NCBI GenBank assembly: GCA_035281585.1
Contig: DATEDP010000167.1
Span: forward strand, 1 to 64,000
Origin: a bacterium
GTDB taxonomy: Bacteria > UBA10199 > DSSB01
Reading direction: 5' to 3'
DNA length: 64,000 nucleotides
The notes below the pieces were generated by a model. The model made no database searches. It was not told the DNA's origin and saw only the letters and a program-made list of their open reading frames with translations. The number at the start of each line of letters is the position of its first letter. Position 1 is the stretch's first letter. This document shows positions 17,326-26,055 of this stretch, one piece after another. The translations under genes and the position numbers were made by a program.

Positions 17326-17699
17326 TCGATGATCTCCTGGGTCGAGGATCCGGGCGTGAAAATCTCGGCCACGCCTTGCTTCTTGAGCTCTTGAATGTCG
17401 TCGTCCGGCACGATGCCGCCGCCGAAGACCAGGACGTCCTTCATGCCCTTCTCCTTCATCAGGCGGATGACCTCGGGGAAGACGTAGTTATGGGCGCCGG
17501 AAAGGATCGACAGGCTGACCGCATCGACGTCTTCCTGGATGGCGGTGTTGACGATCATCTCGGGGGTCTGGTGGAGGCCGGTATAGATGACCTCGAAGCC
17601 GGCGTCGCGGAAGGCCCGGGCGATGACCTTGGCGCCCCGGTCGTGGCCATCGAGACCGGGTTTGCCGACGAGAATGCGAAGTTTTCTTTCGGAAGCCAT
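17283..17699 (-). CDS. Stand-alone B12-binding (methylmalonyl-CoA mutase C-terminal) protein
   Basis: This is a 138-residue protein equal to the cobalamin-binding domain of methylmalonyl-CoA mutase and relatives. It carries [13 protein letters not shown] with the cobalt-ligating histidine, LSILSGAH and the GGGIVPDDD loop. In organisms with split mutases this is the small subunit that pairs with a catalytic chain of about 550 residues. No such chain is encoded in this window. Its gene overlaps the carbamoyltransferase start, so it heads that operon although the roles are not obviously linked. It may serve a mutase encoded elsewhere. Confidence 0.85.
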   Translation of the reverse strand: MASERKLRILVGKPGLDGHDRGAKVIARAFRDAGFEVIYTGLHQTPEMIVNTAIQEDVDAVSLSILSGAHNYVFPEVIRLMKEKGMKDVLVFGGGIVPDDDIQELKKQGVAEIFTPGSSTQEIIDWVKSNVKAKSESL

Positions 17700-17754
17700 G
17701 ATTCCCTCTTAAGAACCGAACGTGGCAGCCCCTACCTTAATTTTCCCGCCCAAG

Positions 17755-18477
17755 TCAAACCCGCCGCTTGGGACCGACCCAGGCCTCGATTTCGGGCATA
17801 TAATGGTCGGCATCGCGATAAACGACGATCGGCGCCTCGACCTTGAGCTCCCGGGTCTTGGAGCGGACCGCTTCGACCATCACCAGGGTCGCCGGCCGGT
17901 CGCGGTAAGGATGGATATAAGCCATCCGAGCCACCTTGAGCTTGCGCCGGCTCAGCTCCAAGATCAACTCCTCCAGCCGGATCGGCGGGTACATCAGGCA
18001 GAAACGGCCCGCGGGCTTCATTAAATAAGCGCCGGCGTCGATTAAGTCGGACATGGCGCCCTCGATCTCATGCTTGCAGATCGCCTTGGAGCGGTCCGGC
18101 GGAACCTTGCCGCTTTCGGCCCGGCGATAGGGCGGATTGCTCAAAACCACCTGGAAGCTGTGGGGCTTCAGGATTTTCTTCACCCGCTTCCAGTTCTCGG
18201 TGAAGACCTCAAGCTTGTCCTTCACGCCAAGCTTGGCGGCATTTTGCAAGGCCAGCCGGGCCAGCGGCTCTTGGACTTCCACCGCCACCGCGTGGCGGGC
18301 TCCCCGCTTGGTCAGGGCCCAAAGGGCCAGCACGCCGACCCCCGAGCCCAGATCGCAGATCCGGTCCTCGGGACCGAGCTCGGCGAAGCGGGCCAGAAGC
18401 AGCGAATCGATGCCGTAGCGATAGCCTTTTTTGGGCTGGTCAAGGGGGATAAAATCGGTTTTATCTGACGGCGGCAT
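17755..18477 (-). CDS. TrmN6-like tRNA1(Val) adenine-N6 methyltransferase
   Basis: This is a 240-residue class I SAM methyltransferase. Motif I is CDLGSGVGVLAL, and the substrate-base motif is NPPY (VVLSNPPYRR), as in N6-adenine methyltransferases. KKGYRYGIDSLLLA near the N-terminus is typical of the TrmN6/YfiC branch, which methylates A37 of tRNA-Val. It is monocistronic, with 55 bp to the B12 gene downstream and a divergent metallopeptidase gene upstream. Other methyltransferase-small-domain proteins are possible, so no symbol is given. Confidence 0.75.
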   Translation of the reverse strand: MPPSDKTDFIPLDQPKKGYRYGIDSLLLARFAELGPEDRICDLGSGVGVLALWALTKRGARHAVAVEVQEPLARLALQNAAKLGVKDKLEVFTENWKRVKKILKPHSFQVVLSNPPYRRAESGKVPPDRSKAICKHEIEGAMSDLIDAGAYLMKPAGRFCLMYPPIRLEELILELSRRKLKVARMAYIHPYRDRPATLVMVEAVRSKTRELKVEAPIVVYRDADHYMPEIEAWVGPKRRV

Positions 18478-18518
18478 CCCTTAAGCCGATAGCAGAGGGA
18501 ATGCCGGAAGGAAAGCCC

Positions 18519-18884
18519 ATGCTCAGCGAAGAGGAGTTCGAGGCGGTGGTCGACGAGGCCTTGGACGAGCTGCCGCCCGATCTGTCGGAGAAGATCCACA
18601 ACGTCGACATTTTTATCGAAGACTACCCCAGCCGCGAGATCCAGGAAGAGATGGGCGTGAGCCGCCGCGGCCTGCTCGGCTTCTACACCGGCATTCCCCA
18701 GAATCACCGGGGCGCCTATTACGGCAATGTCCTGCCCGACCGCATCTACCTCTATAAGAAGAATCTCGAGTCGGTCTGCCACAGCCGCGAGGAGCTGAAG
18801 GACCAGATCCGCCGCACCGTCCTCCACGAGATCGGACACTACTTCGGCATCGACGACAAGCGGCTGCGGGAGCTGGGGTACTGA
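18519..18884 (+). CDS. Zincin-like metallopeptidase family protein
   Basis: This is a 121-residue protein of the small zincin-like family (formerly DUF1025). The motif LHEIGHYFGID is an HExxHxxGxx(D) zinc-binding site. GLLGFYTGIP and the acidic N-terminal helix also fit the family. The ATG at 18519 is preceded by GGAAGGAAAG; an in-frame ATG at 18501 has a weaker site. Substrates of this family are not established. A small membrane-protein frame follows directly. Confidence 0.82.
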   Translation: MLSEEEFEAVVDEALDELPPDLSEKIHNVDIFIEDYPSREIQEEMGVSRRGLLGFYTGIPQNHRGAYYGNVLPDRIYLYKKNLESVCHSREELKDQIRRTVLHEIGHYFGIDDKRLRELGY

Positions 18885-19034
18885 TTGGACCTGCTCATCG
18901 ACATGTTCCGCCGCGGCAACAAGGCCGACATCATGTGGTTCCTGGGCGGTGCTTGGCTCTTGCTTTTGTTCCTGGGGCTGGTGGTGGCGAAGGTTTGGAA
19001 AAGGATCCGGCGCGGGAAGCAAGTGCAGCCTTAA
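18885..19034 (+). CDS. Small single-pass membrane protein
   Basis: A 49-codon frame begins with TTG immediately after the metallopeptidase stop; an ATG at 18903 would give 43 residues. The product has one hydrophobic helix (IMWFLGGAWLLLLFLGLVVA) followed by a strongly basic tail, KVWKRIRRGK. This looks like an inner-membrane anchor with a cytoplasmic basic end. The position suggests translational coupling to the metallopeptidase. No family recognised. Confidence 0.5.
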   Translation: MDLLIDMFRRGNKADIMWFLGGAWLLLLFLGLVVAKVWKRIRRGKQVQP

Positions 19035-19076
19035 GCAAGCCGTCGATTCTAGGAGAAAGAGGCAAAGATCTTGCGA

Positions 19077-19199
19077 TTCCCCCCCCTTGAAAAAGGGGGG
19101 ATCAAGGGGGGATTTGAAGCGGTGGCACAAATCCCAACGCAGGTTCAGATGCCTGCCGCGGCTTTAAATCCCCCCTGCCCCCCTTTTTCAAAGGGGGGT
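19077..19199. repeat. Type A palindromic element, copy 2
   Basis: It is bordered by CCCCCCTTGAAAAAGGGGGG on the left and CCCCCCTTTTTCAAAGGGGGG on the right, and has a core of about 50 bases unrelated to copies 1, 4 and 6. It lies between convergent genes. Confidence 0.9.
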
Positions 19200-19224
19200 A
19201 AGTTCCGCTCAGAATGACGGGCTA

Positions 19225-20523
19225 CTACGCAAAATCATACAGCACCAGCCCGGTCAGCGGCTTGGGATAGAAGAAGGTCGATTTCTGCGGCATCTTCTCG
19301 CCGATGTCGATGGCCGCTTCGATCTGCTTCAGCTTGGTGGCGTTCATCAGGAAGCCGAAGGTCTGCTTCGACTCGGCCAAGGCGATCGCTTCCTTCCCAT
19401 CCTTCACGTAGTGGATGTTGCCATATTCTTTCTGGGCTCCCTTGGAAACGCCGAGCAGCTCGGCCATCACCAGGTCGTGAAGAATGGTGACGTCGAGGTC
19501 GCGGATCGCGAAGTGGAGATGGTTCAGCGACTCGCTCTTCAGGAGCTTTTCGGCGTCGAAGGTCAGGATCTCGATCTTGCCGTCGTGGACCCAGCCCAGG
19601 GCATGCTCGCGCTCGCCTTCGTCCTCCAAATGAGCGATGGCCGCCTCGGCCTCGGCGGCGGCGAAGGTCTTGATCTTGGCGTATTCCGAAACCAGCTTCG
19701 AAAACAGCGCCGGCTCGACGTCGGGCCGCTGATCCAGCACCCGGTGGGTCGGCAGGACCACCAGGCCCGGATCTTCCAAGGCGCAGAGATACATCATCAC
19801 ATAATTGAAGGGCTCGTCGCCGCGATAGGCCGCGCCGAGCTTGGCCTTCTGCTCCTCGGCGAAGGCCAGGGCGGTCTCGTAGCGATGATGGCCGTCGGCG
19901 ATCATCAGGGGCCGGTCATGGACCGCGCCCAGCAGCTTGGCGATGGCGGCCGCATCGTCGACCTGCCACAGCCGGTGCTCGTCGCCCTTGTCGTCGCGGA
20001 TCTGAATGTCGGGCGCAGCCTGGCTCAAGGCCTCGAGCTGGACGCCGACCTCCTGCTTCGAATCCGGGAAAAGCGCGAAGATCGGCGAGAAGCTGGCATT
20101 GGTGGCCTGCATCAGCTTGAGCCGGTCGGCCTTGGGGCCGGGAAAGGTCTGCTCGTGGGGCTTTACGCCGCCCTCGGCGAAGCTCTCGACTTTCCTTCGG
20201 GCGATGAAGCCCTTACGGGTGAGGCGGCGGCCGTCGGGCAGCGAGTAAGTTTGGAAGTAAAGATAGACCGAGGGTTTGGCGTCGCGCTCCAGGATCCCCT
20301 TCTGCTTCCAGGTCGAGAAAGTATGCTGGGCCACCGCATAGCGGCTCAAGTCGGCCTCTTCCTTGGCCAAGTCGATGCGGACGACGTTGAAGGCGGAACG
20401 GGCGTAAAGCTTGTCCTGCAAGGCTGGATCGATGACGTCGTAGGGCGGCGCCATGACAGCGGCCAAATCGCCCGCCTTCTCGGGGTTGAAACGAAGTCCT
20501 GGAAAAGCTTCAATCTTGGTCAT
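19225..20523 (-). CDS. DUF1015 family protein
   Basis: This 432-residue protein covers the full length of the DUF1015 family. It has the N-terminal APPYDVID, HYxxY-like YLYFQTY, and MIADGHHRYETAL in the middle, which are the conserved blocks of this family. It is soluble, with no signal peptide. The biochemical role is unsettled in general; some members have been linked to serine phosphorylation or amino-acid metabolism. It stands as the last gene of a minus-strand run, separated from sua5 by a palindromic element. Confidence 0.85.
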   Translation of the reverse strand: MTKIEAFPGLRFNPEKAGDLAAVMAPPYDVIDPALQDKLYARSAFNVVRIDLAKEEADLSRYAVAQHTFSTWKQKGILERDAKPSVYLYFQTYSLPDGRRLTRKGFIARRKVESFAEGGVKPHEQTFPGPKADRLKLMQATNASFSPIFALFPDSKQEVGVQLEALSQAAPDIQIRDDKGDEHRLWQVDDAAAIAKLLGAVHDRPLMIADGHHRYETALAFAEEQKAKLGAAYRGDEPFNYVMMYLCALEDPGLVVLPTHRVLDQRPDVEPALFSKLVSEYAKIKTFAAAEAEAAIAHLEDEGEREHALGWVHDGKIEILTFDAEKLLKSESLNHLHFAIRDLDVTILHDLVMAELLGVSKGAQKEYGNIHYVKDGKEAIALAESKQTFGFLMNATKLKQIEAAIDIGEKMPQKSTFFYPKPLTGLVLYDFA

Positions 20524-20542
20524 ATTTTCTTTCGTAGGTCCG

Positions 20543-20658
20543 GCCCCCCTTTGAAAAAGGGGGGTTGGGGGGATTTTGCAGCGCCGTTTTATAAAAAATA
20601 TTCGGCATAATGCAACGATCTTTAAATCCCCCCTACCCCCCCTTTTTCAAAGGGGGGA
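20543..20658. repeat. Type A palindromic element, copy 3
   Basis: It has CCCCCCTTTGAAAAAGGGGGG and CCCCCTTTTTCAAAGGGGGG ends around an AT-rich core of about 45 bases. The right arm overlaps the last codons of the sua5-type gene, which therefore ends in PPLKKGG encoded by the element. Confidence 0.9.
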
Positions 20659-21250
20659 AAATTTTTTCCAAGTCGGCGAAGGGAATCTCTCCCTCTCGAA
20701 TCAATTTCAAACTTTCATTCTCGACCTTCACCACGGTTGAGCCCTTCGAGGCCGGCAAATCGCCGCCGTTCAGCCAAGCCAGATCGGTGTCGCCGAAGTA
20801 GTCCCGAAGCTCGGCCGCTTTCGTCGCCGCCGGCTTGCCGCTCAAGTTGGCGCTGGTCGTCGTGATCGGAGCGCCGAAGTCCCGGACCAGCCGCTGTGCC
20901 AGCGAGTCGGAGCTCCAGCGAAGGCCGACATAGCCCCCCGCCGAGAGCAGCTTGGGCAAAAGCCCGGCCCGGGCCGGCAAGACCAAGGTCAAAGGCCCTG
21001 GTAAAAAATTATTGATTATTTTCAATATCTTATCATCTAAATCTACAACCAATGATTTCAATTCTTCCAGTCCCGAAACCAGCACCGAGACCGTCCGATC
21101 GGCTCCCCGTCCCTTGAGTGCGAAGAGCTTGTCCAGTGCCGCCTCCTGGCGGATGTCCACGCCCAATCCGTAGAAAGTTTCGGTGGGATAGGCCAGGGGC
21201 TCGCCCCGGCGCAAGGTTTCCAGGCCCTGCTGGAAATCGACTTCGCGCAA
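20633..21250 (-). CDS. Threonylcarbamoyladenylate synthase (Sua5/YciO/YrdC family)
   Basis: This 205-residue protein makes threonylcarbamoyl-AMP for the t6A37 tRNA modification. [10 protein letters not shown] near residue 21, the KGR segment, GPLTLVLPA and [13 protein letters not shown] are the conserved blocks. It starts with TTG at 21248-21250, directly after the purE stop (TGA TTG), so it depends on coupling. The last seven residues (PPLKKGG) are encoded by the palindromic element at 20543-20658, so the native C-terminus has been replaced or extended by insertion. Confidence 0.87.
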   Translation of the reverse strand: MREVDFQQGLETLRRGEPLAYPTETFYGLGVDIRQEAALDKLFALKGRGADRTVSVLVSGLEELKSLVVDLDDKILKIINNFLPGPLTLVLPARAGLLPKLLSAGGYVGLRWSSDSLAQRLVRDFGAPITTTSANLSGKPAATKAAELRDYFGDTDLAWLNGGDLPASKGSTVVKVENESLKLIREGEIPFADLEKIFPPLKKGG

Positions 21251-21751
21251 TCAGAGGCTCTCGTTTTTGGCCAAGAGTTTCTCGGCGTTCTTGCGGCGCT
21301 GCTCCTCGAGCTTCTTGGCCAGCTCGGGCTGGCTCGCCGCCAAAATCTGCACCGCCAAAAATCCGGCATTCTTGGCGCCGGCCTTGCCGATCGCCACCGT
21401 CGCCACCGGGATTCCGGCCGGCATCTGGACGGTGGAAAGCAGCGAATCCATCCCGCCCAGCGGCGAAGCGTCGAGCGGAACGCCGATCACCGGCTTCACC
21501 GTCTTCGAGGCGACCGCGCCGGCCAGATGGGCCGCCATTCCGGCCGCCGCGACGTAAACTTTCAGCCCGCGGCCTTCGGCTTCCTTCATATAGGCGGCCA
21601 GGGCTTCCGGCGTCCGGTGGGCCGAGAGGACCCGGAGCTCGCTGACGAGGCCGAATTCCTTCAGCACCTCCTGGCAAGCTTTCATGGTTTCGAGATCGCT
21701 GTCGCTACCCATCAGGATGGCGACATCCAAAGTGGATTTCGTGGACGTCAT
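21251..21751 (-). CDS. purE: 5-(carboxyamino)imidazole ribonucleotide mutase
   Basis: This is a 166-residue class I PurE. It has [10 protein letters not shown] at the N-terminus, SAHRTPE with the catalytic histidine, AGMAAHLAG and [17 protein letters not shown]. It converts N5-CAIR to CAIR in purine synthesis. Its ATG overlaps the upstream methyltransferase stop (ATGA at 21748-21751). No purK is adjacent. purD and purH lie within 4 kb, on the same strand. Confidence 0.95.
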   Translation of the reverse strand: MTSTKSTLDVAILMGSDSDLETMKACQEVLKEFGLVSELRVLSAHRTPEALAAYMKEAEGRGLKVYVAAAGMAAHLAGAVASKTVKPVIGVPLDASPLGGMDSLLSTVQMPAGIPVATVAIGKAGAKNAGFLAVQILAASQPELAKKLEEQRRKNAEKLLAKNESL

Positions 21752-22575
21752 GGACTTTCCTTAATTTTGACGGCTCGGGTCATGAGGTAATCCTGCCGCA
21801 TCTGGTTTTCCTCGAAATATTCGGCGGCCAAAGCCTCATATTGGCGCCGAAATTCGGCGAGCTTTTCCGGGTCCGAGGCCGAGAGCGTTTCGACCAATCG
21901 GACGATGGGGCCGGCGGTTCGCTCGATCATGGCCCGAAAATGCTGGGGGCTGAGCGCCGGGATCGTCATGCGGCCCACGTCGAATTCAATCCGGCTCACC
22001 GCCGAGCCGAGACGCTGGCGAATGATCTCGGGAACGCCCCATAAGGGCGGCGGGGCGATGCCGGCCGGCAAGGGCGGCAGATAAGCGCCGGCCAAGAGGA
22101 AACCCCGTCCGACGAAGAACTCCGGCGGCCAAGTCGAGAAGGCGAGGATTCCGCCCGGCTTCAGCACCCGGAGCATCTCGGCCACCGCCACTTCGGGACG
22201 GGGAGCGAACATGTGGCCATATTGGCTGAGGACCACGTCGAAGCCGGCGTCTTGGTAAGGCAAAGCTTCGACGTCGCCTTGCCGCCAATCGACCTCGACT
22301 TCGGCGATGCGGGAATTTTCCCGGGCGAACTCGAGCAAGTGGGGTGTCAAGTCGATCCCGGAAACTTGAGCTCCCGATCGGGCGGCGGTCACCGCCACCA
22401 CGCCGGTTCCGCAAGCGACGTCCAAGACCCGCTGGCCGGCTTTCACCCCGGCGAACTTCACCAAGCGCGCCGCCGGAACCGCTGAAAAAACCCCGAGCGG
22501 CGCGAAGTGAGCCCACCTCAGCTTTTGCTCTTCCTTGAAAGACGCTAATGGATCCATGGCCGTCGAACCTATCAT
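21748..22575 (-). CDS. Class I SAM-dependent methyltransferase
   Basis: This is a protein of about 275 residues of the UbiE/Methyltransf_11 type. Motif I is VLDVACGTGVVAV, motif II GIDLTP, and the later LSQYGHMFAPRPEVAVAEMLRVLKPGG is typical. The family N-terminus FKEEQKLRWAHFAPLG is visible. Starts at 22575 (ATG), 22557 (ATG) or 22593 (TTG) are all possible, and none has a strong ribosome binding site. It lies 43 bp after purD and overlaps purE. The substrate is unknown. Confidence 0.8.
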   Translation of the reverse strand: MIGSTAMDPLASFKEEQKLRWAHFAPLGVFSAVPAARLVKFAGVKAGQRVLDVACGTGVVAVTAARSGAQVSGIDLTPHLLEFARENSRIAEVEVDWRQGDVEALPYQDAGFDVVLSQYGHMFAPRPEVAVAEMLRVLKPGGILAFSTWPPEFFVGRGFLLAGAYLPPLPAGIAPPPLWGVPEIIRQRLGSAVSRIEFDVGRMTIPALSPQHFRAMIERTAGPIVRLVETLSASDPEKLAEFRRQYEALAAEYFEENQMRQDYLMTRAVKIKESP

Positions 22576-22618
22576 CGGACCTGATTTCGTCAATCCGAAT
22601 CCGCTGGCCTGAGCGCGG

Positions 22619-23884
22619 CTAGCCCCGCTTCAAGCCTCGAGCCGCGATGTCCTTGCGGTAATGCATGCCGGAAAAGGAGATCTTCGAAACCGCGGCATAG
22701 GCCTGCTTCACCGCCGCCGCCAAGTTTTCGCCCAGGGCGGTAACGGTGAGGACCCGGCCGCCATTGGTCGTCCAGCGGCCGTCCTGCCGGGCGGTGCCGG
22801 CGTGGAAGACCGCGGCCTCGGCGCCGGCTTGGTCCAAGCCGCGGATCTCGTCGCCCTTGCGCGGATTCGCCGGATAACCCGAAGCGGCGAGGACGACGCA
22901 GACCGCGCTGCCCGGCTTCCAGCGCGGCTTGGCCTCGGCCAGCCGGCCCTCGAGCGCGGCCTCGAAGAGCTCGATCCAATCGCTGTCCAGCCGCGGCAAG
23001 AGCACTTCGGCCTCGGGATCGCCGAAACGGACGTTGTATTCCAAAACATAGGGCTTGCCGCGACAGATCATCAGCCCGGCATAGAGCACGCCGGTGAAGG
23101 GCCTCCCCTCCTCGCGCATCCCGGCCAAGGTCGGAGCGATGATCGTACGCAGGATCTCTTTCGACAAGGCCTCGTCCATCACCGGCGCCGGCGAGTAGGC
23201 GCCCATCCCGCCGGTGTTGGGACCTTGATCGCCGTCGTTCAGACGCTTGTGGTCTTGGGAGGAAGCCAGGGCCAGGCCTTGGACGCCGTCGCAGAGCACC
23301 ATGTAGGAGAGCTCTTCGCCGTCGAGAAACTCCTCGATCAGGAGTTGGTAATCGCCGAACTCCTTCTGCACCAAGATGCGCTCGACGCCGTCCAAGGCTT
23401 CTTCCAAGTTGAGCGGAATCAGGACACCCTTGCCCGCGGCCAAGCCGTCGGCCTTGAGGACCCAGCGGGTCGCGGCATTGTCGCGAAGGAATTTCTTCGC
23501 GGCCTCGGCCTCGGTGAAGACCTGGTAGCGGGCGGTGGGAATTTTGTATTTTTTCAAAAAATCCTTGGTGAAGACCTTGCTGGCCTCGAGGACGGCGGCG
23601 TCTTTCTTGGGACCGAAGGCCTTGAGTCCGGCGGCTTGGAAGGCATCGACCACGCCCTGGGTGAGGGGAACTTCCGGTCCGACCAGCGCCAAGTCGATTT
23701 TTTCCTTCTTGGCCAGCTCGACGAGGCCGGGGACGTCGGCGGCGGCCACCGCCACGCAACGGGCATCCTGGGCGATGCCGGGATTGCCCGGTGCGGCCAG
23801 GACCTCGGTGACCTTGGGGGATTTCTTGGCGGCTTGGACCAGGGCATGCTCGCGGCCACCCGATCCGATGACGAGAATTTTCAT
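22619..23884 (-). CDS. purD: Phosphoribosylamine-glycine ligase
   Basis: This 421-residue GARS has MKILVIGSGGREHAL at its start, the ATP-grasp segment LKADGLAAGKGV, the signature RFGDPEAEVLLPRL and the C-terminal GYP domain. It catalyses the second step of purine synthesis. The ATG at 23884 gives the canonical N-terminus; the longer frame to 23932 is not needed. It is the first gene of purD-methyltransferase-purE-sua5 and is divergent from a small unknown gene 62 bp away. Confidence 0.95.
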   Translation of the reverse strand: MKILVIGSGGREHALVQAAKKSPKVTEVLAAPGNPGIAQDARCVAVAAADVPGLVELAKKEKIDLALVGPEVPLTQGVVDAFQAAGLKAFGPKKDAAVLEASKVFTKDFLKKYKIPTARYQVFTEAEAAKKFLRDNAATRWVLKADGLAAGKGVLIPLNLEEALDGVERILVQKEFGDYQLLIEEFLDGEELSYMVLCDGVQGLALASSQDHKRLNDGDQGPNTGGMGAYSPAPVMDEALSKEILRTIIAPTLAGMREEGRPFTGVLYAGLMICRGKPYVLEYNVRFGDPEAEVLLPRLDSDWIELFEAALEGRLAEAKPRWKPGSAVCVVLAASGYPANPRKGDEIRGLDQAGAEAAVFHAGTARQDGRWTTNGGRVLTVTALGENLAAAVKQAYAAVSKISFSGMHYRKDIAARGLKRG

Positions 23885-23946
23885 GGGGGAATGGCTAGAA
23901 GAAAATTTCCCTTGTGGCAAGCCCGGCCTCAAGCTAGCGTCCCTCC

Positions 23947-24210
23947 ATGTCTACACCCGTCCGGGCCGAAAAAGCCTTCCAGTTATTGACCGAGCTCAAC
24001 GAAATCGACGTCGCCCAGTACCAGGAAATCCTCAAGGATCGCCTGGGCCCGGAAATCCTCGCCGTCTTCGAAAGCTATTGCCGGGAAATCATGCCCGAAG
24101 AAGACAACGACGAAGTGCTGGGCACCCTCGTCCACCTGATGATCACCGGCTTCCTGATCAGCGCCAATGAAGACAAGCCGGTTTTCGGCTCCAAGATCCT
24201 CACCGAATAG
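23947..24210 (+). CDS. Small acidic hypothetical protein
   Basis: This is an 87-residue acidic, mostly helical protein with one cysteine and no signal peptide. No domain recognised. It is divergent from purD and followed after 23 bp by a palindromic element. Codon use (GC-rich third positions) matches its neighbours, which supports it as a real gene. Confidence 0.5.
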   Translation: MSTPVRAEKAFQLLTELNEIDVAQYQEILKDRLGPEILAVFESYCREIMPEEDNDEVLGTLVHLMITGFLISANEDKPVFGSKILTE

Positions 24211-24233
24211 CTGAAAAAATCTTTTTGCGATCT

Positions 24234-24363
24234 TACCCCCCTTTGAAAAAGGGGGGCTGGGGGATTTGAAGCCATGGCCAAGCAATGAGGTCCGATTTAC
24301 AGGCTTTTTTCTTCCAGCGACCGCTTGAAATCCCCCTTAATCCCCCTTTTTCAAAGGGGGAAT
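24234..24363. repeat. Type A palindromic element, copy 4 (inverted core)
   Basis: The ends are as in the other copies. The core, read on the minus strand (AAGCGGTCGCTGGAAGAAAA...), closely matches the plus-strand cores of the copies at 2253 and 52685, so this copy is in the opposite orientation. It lies between convergent genes. Confidence 0.9.
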
Positions 24364-24366
24364 TCA

Positions 24367-25938
24367 TCAATGCCGGAAATGCCGCATGTCGGTGAAGAGC
24401 ATCGCCATGCCGTGCTCGTCGGCGGCGGCGATGACTTCCTCGTCCCGGACCGAGCCGCCGGGCTGGATCACCGCGGTCACGCCGTGGCGGGCGGCCTCGT
24501 CGAGGCCGTCGCGGAAAGGAAAGAAGGCGTCGGAGCCGACGACCGTGCCCTTGAGCGGCGTCGCGGCCTTGAGCGCCGCGATCTTGACCGAATCGACCCG
24601 GCTCATCTGGCCGGCGCCGATGCCGACGGTCCGGTCTTCGTGACAGAAGACGATGGCATTGCTCTTGACGTGCTTGGCCACCTTCCAGGCGAAGTCGAGG
24701 GCCTTCAGCTCGGCCGCGGTCGGTTGGCGCTTCGTGACGACTTTGGCTTCAGCCGCCGGCAGCATCGCGGTGTCGCGGTCCTGGACCAACAATCCGCCGA
24801 CCACCTTCCGCAAGTCGAAGCCGCCGATCTCGTAACGCCGGATCGGCAGGGTCTTGAGCAGGCGTAGGTTTTTCTTCTGCTGGAGAATCTCCAAGGCCTC
24901 GGGCTCGTAATCGGGGGCGATGACCGCCTCGAAGAAGGTCTTGCCGATCTCCTCGGCCGCGGCCTTGGTGAGGCCGCGGTTGAAGGCGATGATCCCGCCG
25001 AAGGCGCTGACCTCGTCGCAGGCCTTGGCCTTGAGGAAGGCTTCGGCCACGTCGCCCGAGCTGGTCGCCACCCCGCAGGGGTTGGAATGCTTGACGATGC
25101 AACAGGCCGCCAGCTCGAACTCCTTCACCGTCTCCAGCGCCCCGTCCAAATCCATGATGTTGTTGAAGGAGAGCTCCTTGCCGTGCAGTTGGCGGGCGTT
25201 GCCGACGCAGGGCTCGTCGCGCCAGCCCTCGGAGTAGTAGGCCGCCCGCTGGTGGGGGTTTTCGCCATAGCGCAGGTCGAAGATCTTGCGGTACTGGAGG
25301 TTGAGCATGCCGCCGAACTTCTCGCGCTCGATCGGCTCCGCCGGTGCCTGGAGCGAGGTGAGGAAATTGCTGATCGCCCCGTCGTAGGCCGCGCAGGCGC
25401 TGAAGACCTTGGTCGCCAGCTCGAAGCGCAGCTCGCGGCTCGTCTCCATGCCATTGTTCTCCAGCTCCAGCTTGAGCTTGCCATAGTCGGCTGAGTCGAC
25501 CAGCACCGTCACGTCCTCGAAGTTCTTGGCCGCCGCCCGGAGCATGCTGGGGCCGCCGATGTCGATGTTCTCAATCGCCTCCTCGAAGCGGACGCCGGGC
25601 TTGGCCACGGTCTGGGCGAAGGGATAGAGGTTCACCACCACCAGGTCGATGGGCTTGATGCCCTGGCCAGCCATGGCCTTTTGGTGCTCGGGGTTTTTGC
25701 GGATATTGAGGATGCCGCCGTGGATCTTGGGATGAAGGGTCTTGACTCGGCCGTCCATCATCTCGGGAAAGCCGGTGTAGTCGCCGATCGGGATGACCTT
25801 GAGGCCGCTTTCCCGGAGCAGCTTCTCGGTGCCGCCGGTGGAAAGTATCTCGACGCCGCGATCGGCCAAATAACGGGCCAGTTCGACGATGCCGGTTTTG
25901 TCGGAGACGCTGAGCAGCGCCCGCTGAATTTTTGCCAT
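24367..25938 (-). CDS. purH: Bifunctional AICAR formyltransferase/IMP cyclohydrolase
   Basis: This is a 523-residue full-length PurH. The N-terminal cyclohydrolase (MGS-like) domain has [17 protein letters not shown] and [21 protein letters not shown]. The C-terminal formyltransferase has KHSNPCGVA with the catalytic lysine-histidine and ends [21 protein letters not shown]...RH(F)RH. It performs the last two steps of IMP synthesis. It is monocistronic, bounded by palindromic elements on both sides. Confidence 0.96.
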   Translation of the reverse strand: MAKIQRALLSVSDKTGIVELARYLADRGVEILSTGGTEKLLRESGLKVIPIGDYTGFPEMMDGRVKTLHPKIHGGILNIRKNPEHQKAMAGQGIKPIDLVVVNLYPFAQTVAKPGVRFEEAIENIDIGGPSMLRAAAKNFEDVTVLVDSADYGKLKLELENNGMETSRELRFELATKVFSACAAYDGAISNFLTSLQAPAEPIEREKFGGMLNLQYRKIFDLRYGENPHQRAAYYSEGWRDEPCVGNARQLHGKELSFNNIMDLDGALETVKEFELAACCIVKHSNPCGVATSSGDVAEAFLKAKACDEVSAFGGIIAFNRGLTKAAAEEIGKTFFEAVIAPDYEPEALEILQQKKNLRLLKTLPIRRYEIGGFDLRKVVGGLLVQDRDTAMLPAAEAKVVTKRQPTAAELKALDFAWKVAKHVKSNAIVFCHEDRTVGIGAGQMSRVDSVKIAALKAATPLKGTVVGSDAFFPFRDGLDEAARHGVTAVIQPGGSVRDEEVIAAADEHGMAMLFTDMRHFRH

Positions 25939-25958
25939 GATTAAACCTTTACCTGTAG

Positions 25959-26044
25959 CCTGTCATTCCGAGGACCCGAAGGGCCGAGGAATCTCATACC
26001 TCCTTGGTGGGTATGAGATCCCTCGCTACGCTCGGGATGACAGG
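25959..26044. repeat. GTCATTCCGAGG-type palindrome
   Basis: CCTGTCATTCCGAGG at the left and CTCGGGATGACAGG at the right are inverted. In between lies a second inverted pair, ATCTCATACC/GGTATGAGAT. A further small hairpin, AGGCCTTCGGCCT, follows to 26057. It belongs to the same broad class as the GTCATCC elements at 32209 and 60957. It occupies the space between purH and the MCE gene. Confidence 0.85.
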
Positions 26045-26055
26045 CCTTCGGCCTG

